This document shows, one piece after another, positions 47,660 through 59,584 of a stretch of DNA of 64,000 nt (the stretch's first letter is position 1; each line of letters opens with the position of its first letter). This DNA comes from Candidatus Merdivicinus intestinigallinarum (GTDB taxonomy: Bacteria; Bacillota; Clostridia; Oscillospirales; Ruminococcaceae). The position numbers and the translations under genes were made by a program. The DNA is taken from assembly GCA_018713335.1 (NCBI GenBank), contig DVOW01000025.1:110457-174456 (forward strand), written 5' to 3'. The notes under the pieces were generated by a model. The model was given only the letters and a program-made list of their open reading frames with translations. It was not told the DNA's origin and did no database searches.

Positions 47660-48977
47660 GGGGATTCCTCCTTTCCACCTGCAATCCACTTAACGAACGG
47701 TGTTCGCCGCCTTCATACTTTTCGTCCTGCTGGATGGGAGTGCTGAGATGGACCTGATAGGCCAGGCCGTCCTGGTCCCAGACCGCCCCGCAGACCACGT
47801 CCTTTGTGCGGAGGATCTGCCTTTTGCTGCCGATGGCCGCCAGGTTTTCCCCGTCAGACACGGCGTGCTCCAAATAAAAGGGGACTTGCCGCACCGGCTG
47901 GATTTTCCGCCAGGCAATGTCATTACGCATGGATACCAGGGTGGAGGTTTCCGTTTCCCAGTCTGCAAACCCGGCGCAGAAGCCGTTTTCCTGAGGGAAA
48001 AACAGGAAACTCGATTGATCGGAGAGATAAAGCCCCGGCGCGGTCACTTCTCCCATCATTTCCCCGGTTTCCGGTTCGTACATCTGGAAAAGGGGAGTTC
48101 CCTGATATTCGCCGATCAGCACCAGGGTGCCGTCCAAGGTGGCGTAAAGCCCCCAAATGTCCAGATCCCTGCCTCTTTGCACCTCGATCACGGGCGCAGC
48201 CTGGCCAATGGGGTCGGAAGCATCCAGAAAAGCGGTATCCGGCCATTTTTCGCTTTGGTCAACCCGATAAATGTACCGGGTCCCTTCCCATTCCTGGGAA
48301 ACCGTGGGAACAAAGTAGAGGGCGCCGTTTACTTCCGCTACGCTTTCCAAAAGCGGCGAGGATACCCCGAATACCGTATCCAGCAGGTCCTTGGTTGGAG
48401 AGAATTCATTGGGCTCCAAAAACTCCCGGATCTCCTCGTCCGAGGGGGCGGGGACAAACATGGCGGAGCTGGACTTTAACAGGCATTCGCTCTTAGGGTA
48501 GGTGAGGCCGGTGTTCAGCCGGACTTGACAATCGAACTGCGTGCTAAAATGAAGCCGCTTGATTTCCCAAATAAGCTGGGTGTCTTCACTCCATGTCCGC
48601 TGGGTCAGCTGGTAGTTATATTCCTCTTCGTTTGGGACAGCTATTAGCTCCTCCCACATGACTTCCCCGGGAAGGTAGTACGCTTTTTGAGAAAACGCGG
48701 TGTGGTCCTCTTCCGCTGTTTCCGGCGGGATCGCCCGGGATTTCTGGGAAAGGCCGGCTTGGTTTAAGGTGAATATCGTTTCCGACCGCCCGTCGGTGAC
48801 AGAGCCGGTCAGGGAAAATCCCCCCAGCGCGCTGGGACGGCCCCATTCCTTTTCAATGGAAATTTGAAAGCCTTCCCCGAAAACCGGCAGCCAGGCCGCC
48901 AGGTAAAAGCCGCCAATGACCAGCGCCGCCAGGCTGATGGACAAAATACCCTTGTATTTGCGAAGGAACCGCAGCAT
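47652..48977 (-). CDS. Membrane-anchored extracytoplasmic protein of the ABC operon
   Basis: 441 residues. One N-terminal membrane span (GILSISLAALVIGGFYLAAW, residues 10-29), then a large outside domain. Repeating beta-strand elements with W and Y (GTRYIYRVDQSEKW, DLDIWGLYATLDGTLVLIGE, GTPLFQMYEPETGEMMGEVT, LYLSDQSSFLFFPQENGFCA) suggest a beta-propeller. I do not recognise a family. It lies between the permease and ATPase genes of the operon, so it likely works with the transporter, perhaps sensing or binding the exported compound. Confidence 0.7.
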   Translation of the reverse strand: MLRFLRKYKGILSISLAALVIGGFYLAAWLPVFGEGFQISIEKEWGRPSALGGFSLTGSVTDGRSETIFTLNQAGLSQKSRAIPPETAEEDHTAFSQKAYYLPGEVMWEELIAVPNEEEYNYQLTQRTWSEDTQLIWEIKRLHFSTQFDCQVRLNTGLTYPKSECLLKSSSAMFVPAPSDEEIREFLEPNEFSPTKDLLDTVFGVSSPLLESVAEVNGALYFVPTVSQEWEGTRYIYRVDQSEKWPDTAFLDASDPIGQAAPVIEVQRGRDLDIWGLYATLDGTLVLIGEYQGTPLFQMYEPETGEMMGEVTAPGLYLSDQSSFLFFPQENGFCAGFADWETETSTLVSMRNDIAWRKIQPVRQVPFYLEHAVSDGENLAAIGSKRQILRTKDVVCGAVWDQDGLAYQVHLSTPIQQDEKYEGGEHRSLSGLQVERRNPHD

Positions 48978-48991
48978 ATTCCGTCACCTCC

Positions 48992-49753
48992 TTAAATCTC
49001 GCCCCGATGCAGGAGCCAAAGGCAGTCTGCGGCCATGAGAATCACCAGAACCGCTAAAACAATCAGGCTGGAAATGTCCAGCAAACCGCCAAAATCCGTC
49101 AGCCTCCCCCGGAACACCAGCGCCCAGCATACCGCCGCAGACAGGCTTAAGACTCCGCCCCGTACCCAGCGCCGCCCGGCGATCCGCCATCCGGTAGTAC
49201 AGGCCCACACCGGCAGGGTAATCAGCAAAAGGAGGCTCGCCGCCATTTCCCGGAAGGTCATGGGGCAAAGGAGCCGGAACAGGGGCGTTTGGTTCAGGGC
49301 CAGCCACAGACCGGCATTCAAGGTCAAATCGGCATGCGTCCGTTGGGCCAGTTCCGCCTGCCAGGAAAGGTAAACCGGGTAACAGAGCAGGACCCCCGCC
49401 AGCACCCCCGCCAGCAGCAGGAACACCGCCCCGGCGTATCCCAGCAGCTTGGACCAAAAGAGCTGCCCCCGTCCGCCGGGCAGGGTCATCAAGGTGCAGA
49501 TGCTGCCGTTTCCGCAGTCCCGCAGGCACATCCAGACCATCCAGCCCACGATCCCCGCGAAAAACACCGCCAAAAGCACCGGCGCGGCGGAATCCATGTA
49601 CACTTCCTCGAACCGTTTGGGCTGGTACTGGTCCTTGATCTGGAACCAGAACACCAGCGGCTGAATGAGGGCCGCCGCCAGGAAAAATCCCCACATCTGC
49701 CAAACCCGGCCGGAAAATTCCCGCCGCAAAAGGGAAACAAAAGGCTTTGCCAT
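48992..49753 (-). CDS. ABC-2 type permease
   Basis: 253 residues with six hydrophobic segments (MWGFFLAAALIQPLVFWFQI; AAPVLLAVFFAGIVGWMVWM; GYAGAVFLLLAGVLAGVLLC; ASLLLLITLPVWACTTGWRI; RGGVLSLSAAVCWALVFRGR; DISSLIVLAVLVILMAADCL). It begins with the basic cytoplasmic stretch FVSLLRREFSGR usual for ABC-2 permeases. AGAAAGGATGATG is upstream. It is the first gene after an operator-like site (49770-49789), and belongs with the ATPase at 46937. Confidence 0.85.
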   Translation of the reverse strand: MAKPFVSLLRREFSGRVWQMWGFFLAAALIQPLVFWFQIKDQYQPKRFEEVYMDSAAPVLLAVFFAGIVGWMVWMCLRDCGNGSICTLMTLPGGRGQLFWSKLLGYAGAVFLLLAGVLAGVLLCYPVYLSWQAELAQRTHADLTLNAGLWLALNQTPLFRLLCPMTFREMAASLLLLITLPVWACTTGWRIAGRRWVRGGVLSLSAAVCWALVFRGRLTDFGGLLDISSLIVLAVLVILMAADCLWLLHRGEI

Positions 49754-49769
49754 ATAGCATCATCCTTTC

Positions 49770-49789
49770 TGTATTATACGATTCATACA
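49770..49789 (-). promoter_or_regulatory. GntR operator and -10 box upstream of the permease
   Basis: TGTATTATACGATTCATACA (20 bases, ends TGTAT/ATACA). Minus-strand TATAAT lies at 49778-49773. The sequence matches the operator before the regulator gene at 15 of 20 positions, with the -10 in the same place. No good -35 is seen. Confidence 0.6.
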
Positions 49790-49803
49790 CCTTGAGCCGG
49801 AAA

Positions 49804-50178
49804 TCACGACCCTTCCCACAATTCGCTCAAAAGGCCCACAGCGTCTTTAAAGGAGAAGCCCAGGTCCTGAAGGCTTCGCGCAAACTCCGCCCCGATTTCC
49901 CGGACCCATTCCTCCCGGAGCCGGAGCCGGGTGTCTTCCGGGCAGGAAACGCGGCTGCCGCCGCTGTCTGTGGAAAGGATCCCTTCGTCTTCCAGCTGCT
50001 TGTAGGCCTTTTGGACGGTGTTGGGGTTGATTTCCAGCCGGGCCGCCGTTTCCCGCCGGGAGGGCAGCAGTTCCCCGTCTTGGAGGCCGCCGGAAACCAG
50101 CAGCTGCTTCACCCGCCGGACCAGCTGCGAATATACCGGCTCTTTCCGGTTCAGCTGAAATCCAAACCAGACATCCAG
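49804..50178 (-). CDS. GntR family (YtrA subfamily) repressor, apparent CTG start
   Basis: 124 residues from CTG 50178. The winged-helix runs WFGFQLNRKEPVYSQLVRRV, KQLLVSGGLQDGELLPSRRE and TAARLEINPNTVQKAYKQLE, then DEGILSTDSGGSRVS. The INPNTVQKAYKQLE segment is the GntR recognition helix; the short C-terminus is YtrA-like. The conserved domain extends upstream of GTG 50112, which would cut off the first helix, so the real start is farther up. In frame between the upstream stop and residue PVY there is no ATG, GTG or TTG; CTG 50178 is eight bases after AAAGGGG. ATG 50186 is in another frame. Either a CTG start or a frameshift is implied. Confidence 0.75.
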   Translation of the reverse strand: MDVWFGFQLNRKEPVYSQLVRRVKQLLVSGGLQDGELLPSRRETAARLEINPNTVQKAYKQLEDEGILSTDSGGSRVSCPEDTRLRLREEWVREIGAEFARSLQDLGFSFKDAVGLLSELWEGS

Positions 50179-50207
50179 AAGATCATCCCCTTTCTCTACT
50201 CTCTAAC

Positions 50208-50239
50208 TGTATTATATCCGTAATACACACCGCTGTCAA
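50208..50239 (-). promoter_or_regulatory. Promoter and GntR operator of the ABC operon
   Basis: Minus-strand TTGACA (50239-50234) and TATAAT (50216-50211), spacer 17. The inverted repeat TGTATTA-TATCCG-TAATACA (50208-50227) covers the -10 and half of the spacer, as expected for an autorepressed YtrA-type regulator. Confidence 0.85.
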
Positions 50240-50327
50240 TACCATTTTTCGGATTTTATCGCGTCCGGTCAAAAAATGGATAAAATTTACGAATTTTGTA
50301 ATATTTCGTATTTTATAAAAATTATCC

Positions 50328-50356
50328 TTGTAATTTTAAGTGATATTTGTTATAAT
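50328..50356 (+). promoter_or_regulatory. Promoter of the V-type ATPase operon
   Basis: TTGTAA at 50328-50333 and TATAAT at 50351-50356, 17-base spacer; start about 50363. Confidence 0.8.
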
Positions 50357-50421
50357 ATCTTTTATGAACGGCCGCCGGAAAGTCTCAGTGCGGCGGTCTT
50401 GCAGGCAAAGGTGGTGAAAGG

Positions 50422-50726
50422 ATGTCAGTTTTGGAAACGCTCCAGGCGGAGGAGGAAAAGGCCAGGCAGAAAAAAGCGGCGGTTTTGGAGGAAAACCGGT
50501 CAAAGCTCGCCAAAGCCCAGGAATCCGCACGGGCTGACGCGGCGCAGATCCTGGAAGCGGCCCGGAAACAGGCGGAAGAGATCGAGGCGGCGGCGCGAAA
50601 ACGCATGGAGCAGGAAACGGGTGAGATGCTGTCCGCGGCTGCCGGGCGGGACGCTTTGGAGGCGGAAAAGGCACGGATGAACCTGCCTAAAGCGGCGGCG
50701 CGGATTGTAGAAAGGATGGAACGGCC

Positions 50727-50730
<4 letters not shown>
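50422..50730 (+). CDS. ntpF: V-type ATPase subunit G/H (NtpF-like, peripheral stalk)
   Basis: 102 residues, almost wholly helical and charged (LQAEEEKARQKKAAVLEENR, SKLAKAQESARADAAQILEA, KQAEEIEAAARKRMEQETGE), a coiled coil that pairs with subunit E in the peripheral stalk. It is first in the operon ntpFIKECGABD. GGTGAAAGG precedes the ATG. Its stop overlaps the start of ntpI by 4 bases (ATGA). Confidence 0.82.
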
Positions 50731-53070
<2,340 letters not shown>

Positions 53071-53082
53071 GGGGGAATTGAT

Positions 53083-53724
53083 TTGGGTGCGGAAGCGATT
53101 TTAGAAAAAATCCGCAAAAACGCGGAGGAGGAGGCCGCCGCCCTGGCAAAACAGGGGGAGGAAAAGGCCGAAGCCGCCGCCGGTAAAATCCGGGCGGACG
53201 CCGAAGCCGAAGCGGCCGCGATTCTCGAAAACGCCCGCCAAAGGGCGGAGGAGCTGGAAAAGCGGGAACGGCTGATGGCGGGGCTTCAAATCCGGAAAAA
53301 TACCCTGGCGGCCCGCCGGGCGGTGATGGACGAGGCCTTTTCCATGGCCGGGGAACAGCTGGCGGACTTGCCCAAGGAACGGTGGGAGGCCCTTATCACC
53401 CGGCTTTTGCTGGAAGCGGCGGAAACCGGCGCGGAAATTATGGAAATCCCGGCGGCTGACCGGGAGAAATACGAGTGGACGCCGGAAGGGAACCTGCCCA
53501 TTATCGGCGAAAAGAGTTTTTTCAAACGCTTAAACGCCGCTTTGAAGGAATCCGGCCGGGAAGGGAAGCTGACCCTTGGGGACGCTCCCGCCAATGTCAC
53601 CGGCGGGTTCCGGCTTATGGGGCCGGTTTACGACGTAGACGCGTCCTTTGACGCTTTGCTCTCCCAGGCCCGGGAGGACTGGGAGCAGGAAATTTACCGG
53701 ATTTTGTATCCCAAAGACGAGTAA
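53083..53724 (+). CDS. ntpE: V-type ATPase subunit E (peripheral stalk)
   Basis: 213 residues. N-terminal coiled coil (ILEKIRKNAEEEAAALAKQG, EEKAEAAAGKIRADAEAEAA, ENARQRAEELEKRERLMAGL) and a globular C-terminal part with NVTGGFRLMGPVYDVDASFD, the usual end of subunit E. TTG start at 53083 after GGGGGAATTGAT, the only suitable start near the ribosome-binding site. It pairs with NtpF. Confidence 0.88.
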   Translation: MGAEAILEKIRKNAEEEAAALAKQGEEKAEAAAGKIRADAEAEAAAILENARQRAEELEKRERLMAGLQIRKNTLAARRAVMDEAFSMAGEQLADLPKERWEALITRLLLEAAETGAEIMEIPAADREKYEWTPEGNLPIIGEKSFFKRLNAALKESGREGKLTLGDAPANVTGGFRLMGPVYDVDASFDALLSQAREDWEQEIYRILYPKDE

Positions 53725-53739
53725 GAAGGGGGTGGGAAG

Positions 53740-54657
53740 ATGGCAACAGTCAGCTATCCCTTTGCCGTAGGCCGCATCCGGGCGCTGGAGCTGAAGCTTA
53801 TTGACGCTCTCCGGTGGGCGCGCCTCCGGGAAGCGGGCCGGGAAGAAGCGGCGCGGCTCCTTTCGGAAACCGGATACGGGAACGGCGCCCCCAAGGACGA
53901 CCCGGAAGCCATGATCCGGACGGAGGAGGAAGAAACCCGCCGGGTGATTGCCGAGCTTTCCCCGGAACCGGCCTGGACGGACCTGTTCCTTCTGCCCATT
54001 GACGCCCACAACCTGAAAGCGGCTTATAAGGGGAAACGCCTTTCCCAGGATGTTTCCCGCCTTTTGACGGAGGGCGGGACTGTCCAGCCGGAAATCATGC
54101 GCCTTTCGGTGGAAACCGGGGAATACTCCATGCTCCCGGAGGCTTTCCGGGCGGTATTGGAGGAGGCAGATCATTTTGACAGCCTGCTTTCCTTCAGCGC
54201 GGCAGTGGACCGGGCGGTGTTCGAACAGATCCGGCTTGTCTTGCGAAAGAAGAAAAATCCCCTTTTGTCCCGGTATTTTTCCGCCCAGGCGGATTTTACC
54301 AACGTCTTAAGCGTCCTGCGGGCGGCGGCGTTAAAATGGGACCGGGAAACCCTTTTGCAGGTGCTTCTTCCCGGCGGGACCATCCCGGAGGAGGCGTTTC
54401 CAGAGGCTTTGGCTTCGGGCCAGTTTATCCCTGTGCTTTGCAAAGGGGAGTTTTCCTCTGTAATCCAGCGGGTGCTGGAGGACTATGCCCGGGACGGGCA
54501 GCTGGTGGAAGCGGAAAAGCGTTTTACACAGGAGCGCATCGCCCTTTTGAACGAAGGGCAGGACGACGCCTTCAGCATCGGGCCCATTGCCTGCTACCTG
54601 ATGCGGCGGGAAAATGAGGCAAGGGAGCTGCGGGTGCTCTTTGCCCAGAAAGCGTAG
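53740..54657 (+). CDS. ntpC: V-type ATPase subunit C (d subunit)
   Basis: 305 residues. Typical sequences are SYPFAVGRIRALELKLIDAL, DLFLLPIDAHNLKAAYKGKR (the conserved HNLK segment), and FFRKKKNPLLSRYF-like LVLRKKKNPLLSRYFSAQAD. It caps the K ring and connects it to the central stalk. GAAGGGGGTGGGAAG precedes the ATG. Confidence 0.88.
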   Translation: MATVSYPFAVGRIRALELKLIDALRWARLREAGREEAARLLSETGYGNGAPKDDPEAMIRTEEEETRRVIAELSPEPAWTDLFLLPIDAHNLKAAYKGKRLSQDVSRLLTEGGTVQPEIMRLSVETGEYSMLPEAFRAVLEEADHFDSLLSFSAAVDRAVFEQIRLVLRKKKNPLLSRYFSAQADFTNVLSVLRAAALKWDRETLLQVLLPGGTIPEEAFPEALASGQFIPVLCKGEFSSVIQRVLEDYARDGQLVEAEKRFTQERIALLNEGQDDAFSIGPIACYLMRRENEARELRVLFAQKA

Positions 54658-54678
54658 CTTGGAAAGGAGGGTTTCCCT

Positions 54679-55005
54679 GTGAGCCAGGAAAAACAGGGCG
54701 GCGGCATTGCCGTCATCGGCGACCGGGAATCGGTGATGCTGTTCCGGGTGCTGGGGCTTGAGACCTTCCCCGCCGAAACGGCGGAGGAAGCGGCCCGGGC
54801 TATCCATAAACTGGCCCGGGAGGGCTGCTCCATCATCTATATCACCGAGGGGCTGGCCCGGATGGTTCCCGAGGAACTTGCCCGGTACCAGGCCCGGACC
54901 TGCCCGGCCATTATCCCTATCCCCGGAAGCAAGGGGGCCGACGGCTTCGGCCGGGAGCAAATTCAGAGCAATATCTATAAAGCGGTCGGAATGGACCTGC
55001 AATAG
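54679..55005 (+). CDS. ntpG: V-type ATPase subunit F (NtpG)
   Basis: 108 residues. GIAVIGDRESVMLFRVLGLE is the standard N-terminus, then GCSIIYITEGLARMVPEELA and PAIIPIPGSKGADGFGREQI. The fold is CheY-like and binds the central stalk subunit D. GTG start with GGAAAGGAGGG upstream. Confidence 0.92.
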   Translation: MSQEKQGGGIAVIGDRESVMLFRVLGLETFPAETAEEAARAIHKLAREGCSIIYITEGLARMVPEELARYQARTCPAIIPIPGSKGADGFGREQIQSNIYKAVGMDLQ

Positions 55006-55028
55006 TCTGCCGATAGAAGGAGAAGAAT

Positions 55029-56825
55029 ATGAACAGTCCAAAGGAACAGGAAGCCCGCGGAGTTATCCGCAAGGTGGCCGGCCCTCTGATTGTGGCGGAA
55101 GGCATGGGCGGCGTCCAGATGTTCGACGTGGTCCGGGTCAGCGAAAAGCGCTTAATCGGGGAGGTCATCGAGCTGCGGGGGGACCGGGCTTCCATTCAGG
55201 TATATGAGGAAACGGCGGGTTTAGGCCCCGGAGAACCGGTTTACGGCACCGGCGAGCCTTTATCCGTGGAGCTGGCCCCGGGCCTCATCGAGGGGATTTT
55301 TGACGGTATCCAGCGGCCCTTGAACGTGATTTACGAAACCGCCGGCGACCGGATCACACGGGGCGTTGAGGTGCCCAAACTGAACCGGGAGAAAAAATGG
55401 GCCTTTGCGCCTGTGGCCAAAGTCGGGGACAAGCTGGTCCCCGGCGATATCCTGGGCACGGTCCAGGAGACCCCGGCGGTCCTCCATAAGATCATGATGC
55501 CCCCAAAAGCGTCCGGCACCCTGGAATGGATCTTTGAAGGGGAAGCCACCATCGTGGAGCCCATCGCCAGGATCCGCAAGGAAAACGGGGAACTGCTGGA
55601 GCTCCCCATGCTGCAAAAATGGCCCGTCCGCCGGGGCCGCCCTACGGCGGAAAAAATCGCCCCGGATGAGCCCATGGTCACGGGCCAGCGGGTCATCGAC
55701 ACCCTGTTCCCCATTGCCAAAGGGGGCATCGCCGCCATCCCCGGGCCCTTCGGCTCCGGAAAGACGGTGGTGCAGCACCAGCTGGCCAAATGGGCGGACG
55801 CGGATATCATCGTTTACATTGGCTGCGGCGAACGGGGCAACGAGATGACCGACGTCCTGCTGGAATTCCCCGAACTCCACGACCCCCGCACCGGCCTTTC
55901 CCTGATGAAGCGGACGGTGCTCATCGCCAATACCTCGGATATGCCGGTGGCCGCCCGGGAAGCTTCCATTTACAGCGGCATCACCATCGCCGAGTATTTC
56001 CGGGATATGGGCTATAAGGTGGCCATTATGGCGGACTCCACCTCCCGCTGGGCCGAGGCTTTGCGGGAAATGTCCGGCCGTTTGGAGGAAATGCCCGGCG
56101 AAGAAGGGTACCCGGCTTATCTCGGGTCCCGTCTGGCGGAATTCTACGAGCGTGCGGGCTTTGTCCGGTGCCTGGGTTCCGATGGGCGCACCGGGGCCAT
56201 TTCCGCCATCGGGGCGGTGTCCCCTCCCGGCGGCGATACTTCGGAGCCGGTTTCCCAGGCCACCCTGCGGATCGTCAAGGTGTTCTGGGGCCTTTCCGCG
56301 GACCTGGCCTACAAGCGGCATTTTCCGGCCATTGACTGGCTCACCAGCTATTCTTTGTACAGCGACAATCTGTCGGAATATTTCGACCGGGCAGTTGCCC
56401 CCGGCTGGTCCGCCCAGGTGGCGGAGGTCCGCCGGATCTTGCAGGAGGAAGCGGAGCTTCAGGAGATCGTCCGGCTGGTGGGCGTGGACGCCCTGGCCTT
56501 AAAGGACCGGATGACCCTGGAGGCGGCCCGTTCCATCCGGGAGGATTTCCTGCACCAGATCGCCTTTGACGATGTGGACACCTATACTTCCCCCAAAAAA
56601 CAATACGGGATGCTGAAGCTCATCCTTACCTGGTACCACAAGGGGGAGGAAGCCGTGGCGGCGGAAGTCCCCTTGGAGCAGATCCTCACCATGCCGGTGG
56701 TGGAAAAGATCGGGCGGCTCAAACGTGTCCCGGAGGATCAGTGGGACGCCCATTACGCCGCAGTCACCGGGGAGCTGGAATCCCAGTTTGCCGGGCTCAT
56801 GGAGGAGGAAGCCGATCATGCGTAA
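55029..56825 (+). CDS. ntpA: V-type ATPase catalytic subunit A
   Basis: 598 residues. Walker [21 protein letters not shown] near residue 240, the acidic [16 protein letters not shown] segment with the catalytic Glu, Walker B-like [20 protein letters not shown], and the non-homologous insertion typical of A subunits (residues about 110-190). It hydrolyses ATP with B subunits in an A3B3 ring. AGAAGGAGAAG precedes the ATG. Its end overlaps ntpB by 8 bases. Confidence 0.97.
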   Translation: MNSPKEQEARGVIRKVAGPLIVAEGMGGVQMFDVVRVSEKRLIGEVIELRGDRASIQVYEETAGLGPGEPVYGTGEPLSVELAPGLIEGIFDGIQRPLNVIYETAGDRITRGVEVPKLNREKKWAFAPVAKVGDKLVPGDILGTVQETPAVLHKIMMPPKASGTLEWIFEGEATIVEPIARIRKENGELLELPMLQKWPVRRGRPTAEKIAPDEPMVTGQRVIDTLFPIAKGGIAAIPGPFGSGKTVVQHQLAKWADADIIVYIGCGERGNEMTDVLLEFPELHDPRTGLSLMKRTVLIANTSDMPVAAREASIYSGITIAEYFRDMGYKVAIMADSTSRWAEALREMSGRLEEMPGEEGYPAYLGSRLAEFYERAGFVRCLGSDGRTGAISAIGAVSPPGGDTSEPVSQATLRIVKVFWGLSADLAYKRHFPAIDWLTSYSLYSDNLSEYFDRAVAPGWSAQVAEVRRILQEEAELQEIVRLVGVDALALKDRMTLEAARSIREDFLHQIAFDDVDTYTSPKKQYGMLKLILTWYHKGEEAVAAEVPLEQILTMPVVEKIGRLKRVPEDQWDAHYAAVTGELESQFAGLMEEEADHA

Positions 56826-58203
56826 AGAATATAAAACCATCCGGGAAGTCGTGGGCCCCCTGATGCTGGTGGACGGCGTCGCCGGGGTCAAATACGACGA
56901 ACTGGTGGAAATTGAGCAGGCCGACGGGGAAATCCGGGTGGGCAAGGTGCTGGAAGTGGACCGGGACCGGGCCATGGTCCAGCTGTTTGAAAGCTCCCAG
57001 GGGCTGCGCATTGCCGATTCCAAGGCCCGTTTTTTGGGCCACGGCACCGAACTGAAGGTAAGCCCCGATATGCTGGGGCGGATTTTTGACGGTATGGGCA
57101 ACCCCATTGACGGCGGGCCGGAGATCATCCCCGAGGCCCGGATGAACATCAACGGTTCCCCCATCAACCCTGCTGCCCGGGACTACCCGGCGGAATTTAT
57201 CCAGACCGGCGTGTCCGCCATTGACGGCCTAAACACCCTGGTCCGGGGGCAGAAGCTGCCGGTTTTCTCCGGCTCCGGCCTGCCCCACGCCCAGCTGGCG
57301 GCCCAGATCGCAAGACAGGCCCAGGTGCGGGGCACCGGCGAGAAATTCGCCGTTGTTTTCGGAGCCATCGGCATCACCTTTGAGGAGGCGGACTTCTTTA
57401 TCAAGGATTTCCGCCGCACCGGCGCCATCGACCGGGCCGTCCTCTTTATGAACCTGGCCAACGACCCGGCCGTGGAGCGTATCGCCACCCCCCGCATGGC
57501 CATTACCTGCGCCGAATACCTGGCCTATGAGCTGGGCATGCACGTTTTGGTCATCCTCACCGACATCACCAACTACGCTGAAGCCCTGCGGGAGGTTTCC
57601 GCGGCACGGAAGGAGGTCCCCGGCCGCCGGGGATACCCGGGCTACCTGTACACCGACCTGGCCTCTTTGTATGAACGGGCCGGACGTATCCGGGGCAAGA
57701 AGGGCTCCATCACCCAGCTGCCCATCCTCACCATGCCCGAGGACGACAAGACCCACCCCATCCCCGACCTGACCGGCTATATCACCGAGGGGCAGATCAT
57801 CCTGTCCCGGGAGCTTTACCACAAGGGCGTCATGCCCCCCATTGACGTATTGCCATCTTTGTCCCGTCTGAAGGACAAAGGCATCGGCGAAGGCAAGACC
57901 CGGGCCGACCATTCCGGCGTCATGAACCAGCTGTTCTCCGCCTATGCCCGGGGCAAGGAAGCTAGGGAACTGGCGGTCATCCTGGGCGAAGCGGCCCTGT
58001 CCAGCATGGATAAGCTCTACGCCAAATTCGCCGACGCCTTTGAAAAGGAATACGTTTCCCAGGGGTATCAGACAAACCGCACCATTGAGGAGACCCTGGA
58101 CATCGGCTGGAAGCTGCTGGGCATCCTGCCCCGCAGCGAGCTGAAGCGCATCAAGGACGAGTACCTGGACCTCTACTATCCCAAATCCGGCGAAAAGGAG
58201 TGA
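56818..58203 (+). CDS. ntpB: V-type ATPase subunit B
   Basis: 461 residues from ATG 56818, which overlaps the ntpA stop (ATGCGTAA). Starts [20 protein letters not shown]; contains [20 protein letters not shown] in place of a full P-loop, and [40 protein letters not shown]-like sequences. Non-catalytic nucleotide-binding subunit. Length matches (about 460). Confidence 0.97.
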   Translation: MRKEYKTIREVVGPLMLVDGVAGVKYDELVEIEQADGEIRVGKVLEVDRDRAMVQLFESSQGLRIADSKARFLGHGTELKVSPDMLGRIFDGMGNPIDGGPEIIPEARMNINGSPINPAARDYPAEFIQTGVSAIDGLNTLVRGQKLPVFSGSGLPHAQLAAQIARQAQVRGTGEKFAVVFGAIGITFEEADFFIKDFRRTGAIDRAVLFMNLANDPAVERIATPRMAITCAEYLAYELGMHVLVILTDITNYAEALREVSAARKEVPGRRGYPGYLYTDLASLYERAGRIRGKKGSITQLPILTMPEDDKTHPIPDLTGYITEGQIILSRELYHKGVMPPIDVLPSLSRLKDKGIGEGKTRADHSGVMNQLFSAYARGKEARELAVILGEAALSSMDKLYAKFADAFEKEYVSQGYQTNRTIEETLDIGWKLLGILPRSELKRIKDEYLDLYYPKSGEKE

Positions 58204-58209
58204 TCTGCC

Positions 58210-58854
58210 ATGGCCATTCGCGTAAACCCCACCCGGATGGAGCTGACCCGTTTAAAAAAGCGGCTGAAAACCGCCGTCAAGGGCCACAAGCTCTTAAAGG
58301 ACAAGCGGGATGAAATGGTGCGGCAGTTCATGCTCTATATCCGCCGGAACCGGGAGCTGCGGGCCGAGGTAGAGGAGGCCCTGGGCCGGGACATGAAGCG
58401 GGTCGCCGTGGCTTCCGCCCGGATGGGGGAGGCCGATATCGGCGAGGCCCTGCTGTCCGAAGCCGCCGGGACGGTATCGGTGACAGTGGGGGAACGGAAC
58501 ATCATGGGCGTCACCGTCCCCGCCTTCGCCTCCCAGGGGGGCGGCCAGCTCACCGGCCTGCCTTACAGCTTCGCCTTCACCTCGGCGGAATTGGATGGGG
58601 CGGTGCTGGACCTGGCGGACTTAATGCCCAAGCTCATTGAGCTGGCTCAGGTGGAAAAGACCTGCTCCATGCTGGCGGATGAGATCGAGAAAACCCGCCG
58701 CCGGGTCAACGCCCTGGAGCATGTCATGATCCCCGAGACCCAGCAGGCCATCAAATTCATCACCATGAAGCTGGAGGACAACGAGCGCAGCAACGTCACC
58801 CGGCTTATGAAAGTGAAGGATATGATCTTAAAGGAACAGGGCGCTCAGTCATAA
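58210..58854 (+). CDS. ntpD: V-type ATPase subunit D (central stalk)
   Basis: 214 residues, mostly helical: VNPTRMELTRLKKRLKTAVK, GHKLLKDKRDEMVRQFMLYI and the C-terminal NALEHVMIPETQQAIKFITM, all standard subunit D. It is the rotating shaft. Last of nine genes; the H and J genes found downstream in Enterococcus hirae are absent. A strong terminator follows at once. Confidence 0.96.
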   Translation: MAIRVNPTRMELTRLKKRLKTAVKGHKLLKDKRDEMVRQFMLYIRRNRELRAEVEEALGRDMKRVAVASARMGEADIGEALLSEAAGTVSVTVGERNIMGVTVPAFASQGGGQLTGLPYSFAFTSAELDGAVLDLADLMPKLIELAQVEKTCSMLADEIEKTRRRVNALEHVMIPETQQAIKFITMKLEDNERSNVTRLMKVKDMILKEQGAQS

Positions 58855-58856
58855 CG

Positions 58857-58910
58857 GACAGCCGTTTTTTGCGGGGAGGGAATCCCTGTCAAAAAGCGGC
58901 TGTTTTTTGT
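58857..58910 (+). terminator. Terminator of the V-ATPase operon
   Basis: ACAGCCGTTTTTTG pairs with CAAAAAGCGGCTGT, with an inner GGGAGGGAATCCC hairpin, then TTTTTTG. Confidence 0.85.
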
Positions 58911-59013
58911 TGAATAGGATGAATTTGCGCGCGTATTCTCGAAAAGTTTCATCGCTTTGCCGGGGGCTTTCCAGTATCCGCCAATCAAACCTGAAAATTG
59001 CAAAAATTATCCA

Positions 59014-59042
59014 TTGCTTTTTTGGCGGATCTGTCATATAAT
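59014..59042 (+). promoter_or_regulatory. Promoter of the cell-wall-binding protein gene
   Basis: TTGCTT at 59014-59019, TATAAT at 59037-59042, 17-base spacer. Confidence 0.75.
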
Positions 59043-59100
59043 AAAAGCCACGGCCTGCGGAGGTTTTACGTCCGCTGCCGGAACTCAGGAGGTTTTATTT

Positions 59101-59514
59101 ATGATCTGGAAAAAAATGATGTCTTTCTCTTTGGCGGCCATGCTGGCTGTGGCGGCGGCCGCGCCGGTATTTGCGGAGGATGTTTCCGTACAGCCCATCA
59201 GCGCCCCGAATACCGCAAACAGCGCCATTGCCGCTTCCAACGGGCCGGAAGGCGCGCTGAGCGCAAACGGCTGGTTCTGGGACGCGGAAAAAACCGGCTG
59301 GTTCTACCGGGATTTCGCCACTGGACAGCTGAAGACCGGCTGGCTCCAGAACGGCGACGTTTGGTATTACCTGGAAAATGACGGAAAAATGGTGTCCAAT
59401 GCCTGGAAATGGATCGACGGCCAGTGCTACTACTTTTACAGCACCGGCGAAATGGCCGCCGGCGCCACCGTGGACGGCTATACAGTAGCCGCCGACGGCG
59501 CGTGGGTGAAATAA
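59101..59514 (+). CDS. Small secreted protein with choline-binding-type cell-wall repeats
   Basis: 137 residues. Signal peptide MIWKKMMSFSLAAMLAVAAA, probable cleavage after PVFA. After a linker (QPISAPNTANSAIAASNGPE) come three to four repeats of the CW_binding type: NGWFWDAEKTGWFYRD, GQLKTGWLQNGDVWYYLEND, KWIDGQCYYFYSTGEMAAG and a final VDGYTVAADGAWVK, with the W/Y spacing of choline-binding domains. No catalytic domain is present. AGGAGG precedes ATG 59101; the longer frame upstream is in the promoter. The LicD gene at 12.0 kb would create the choline ligand. Confidence 0.85.
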   Translation: MIWKKMMSFSLAAMLAVAAAAPVFAEDVSVQPISAPNTANSAIAASNGPEGALSANGWFWDAEKTGWFYRDFATGQLKTGWLQNGDVWYYLENDGKMVSNAWKWIDGQCYYFYSTGEMAAGATVDGYTVAADGAWVK

Positions 59515-59532
59515 GCCCCAAGTTTTTGTGAG

Positions 59533-59564
59533 AAGCCTCCCGCGGGGAACTGCGGGGGGCTTTT
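59533..59564 (+). terminator. Terminator after the cell-wall-binding protein
   Basis: AAGCCTCCCGC pairs with GCGGGGGGCTT around GGGGAACT, then TTTT. A similar hairpin is found at 59855-59886 beyond repeat copy D. Confidence 0.8.
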
Positions 59565-59584
59565 CACTTGTTCTGCTTGCTGGT

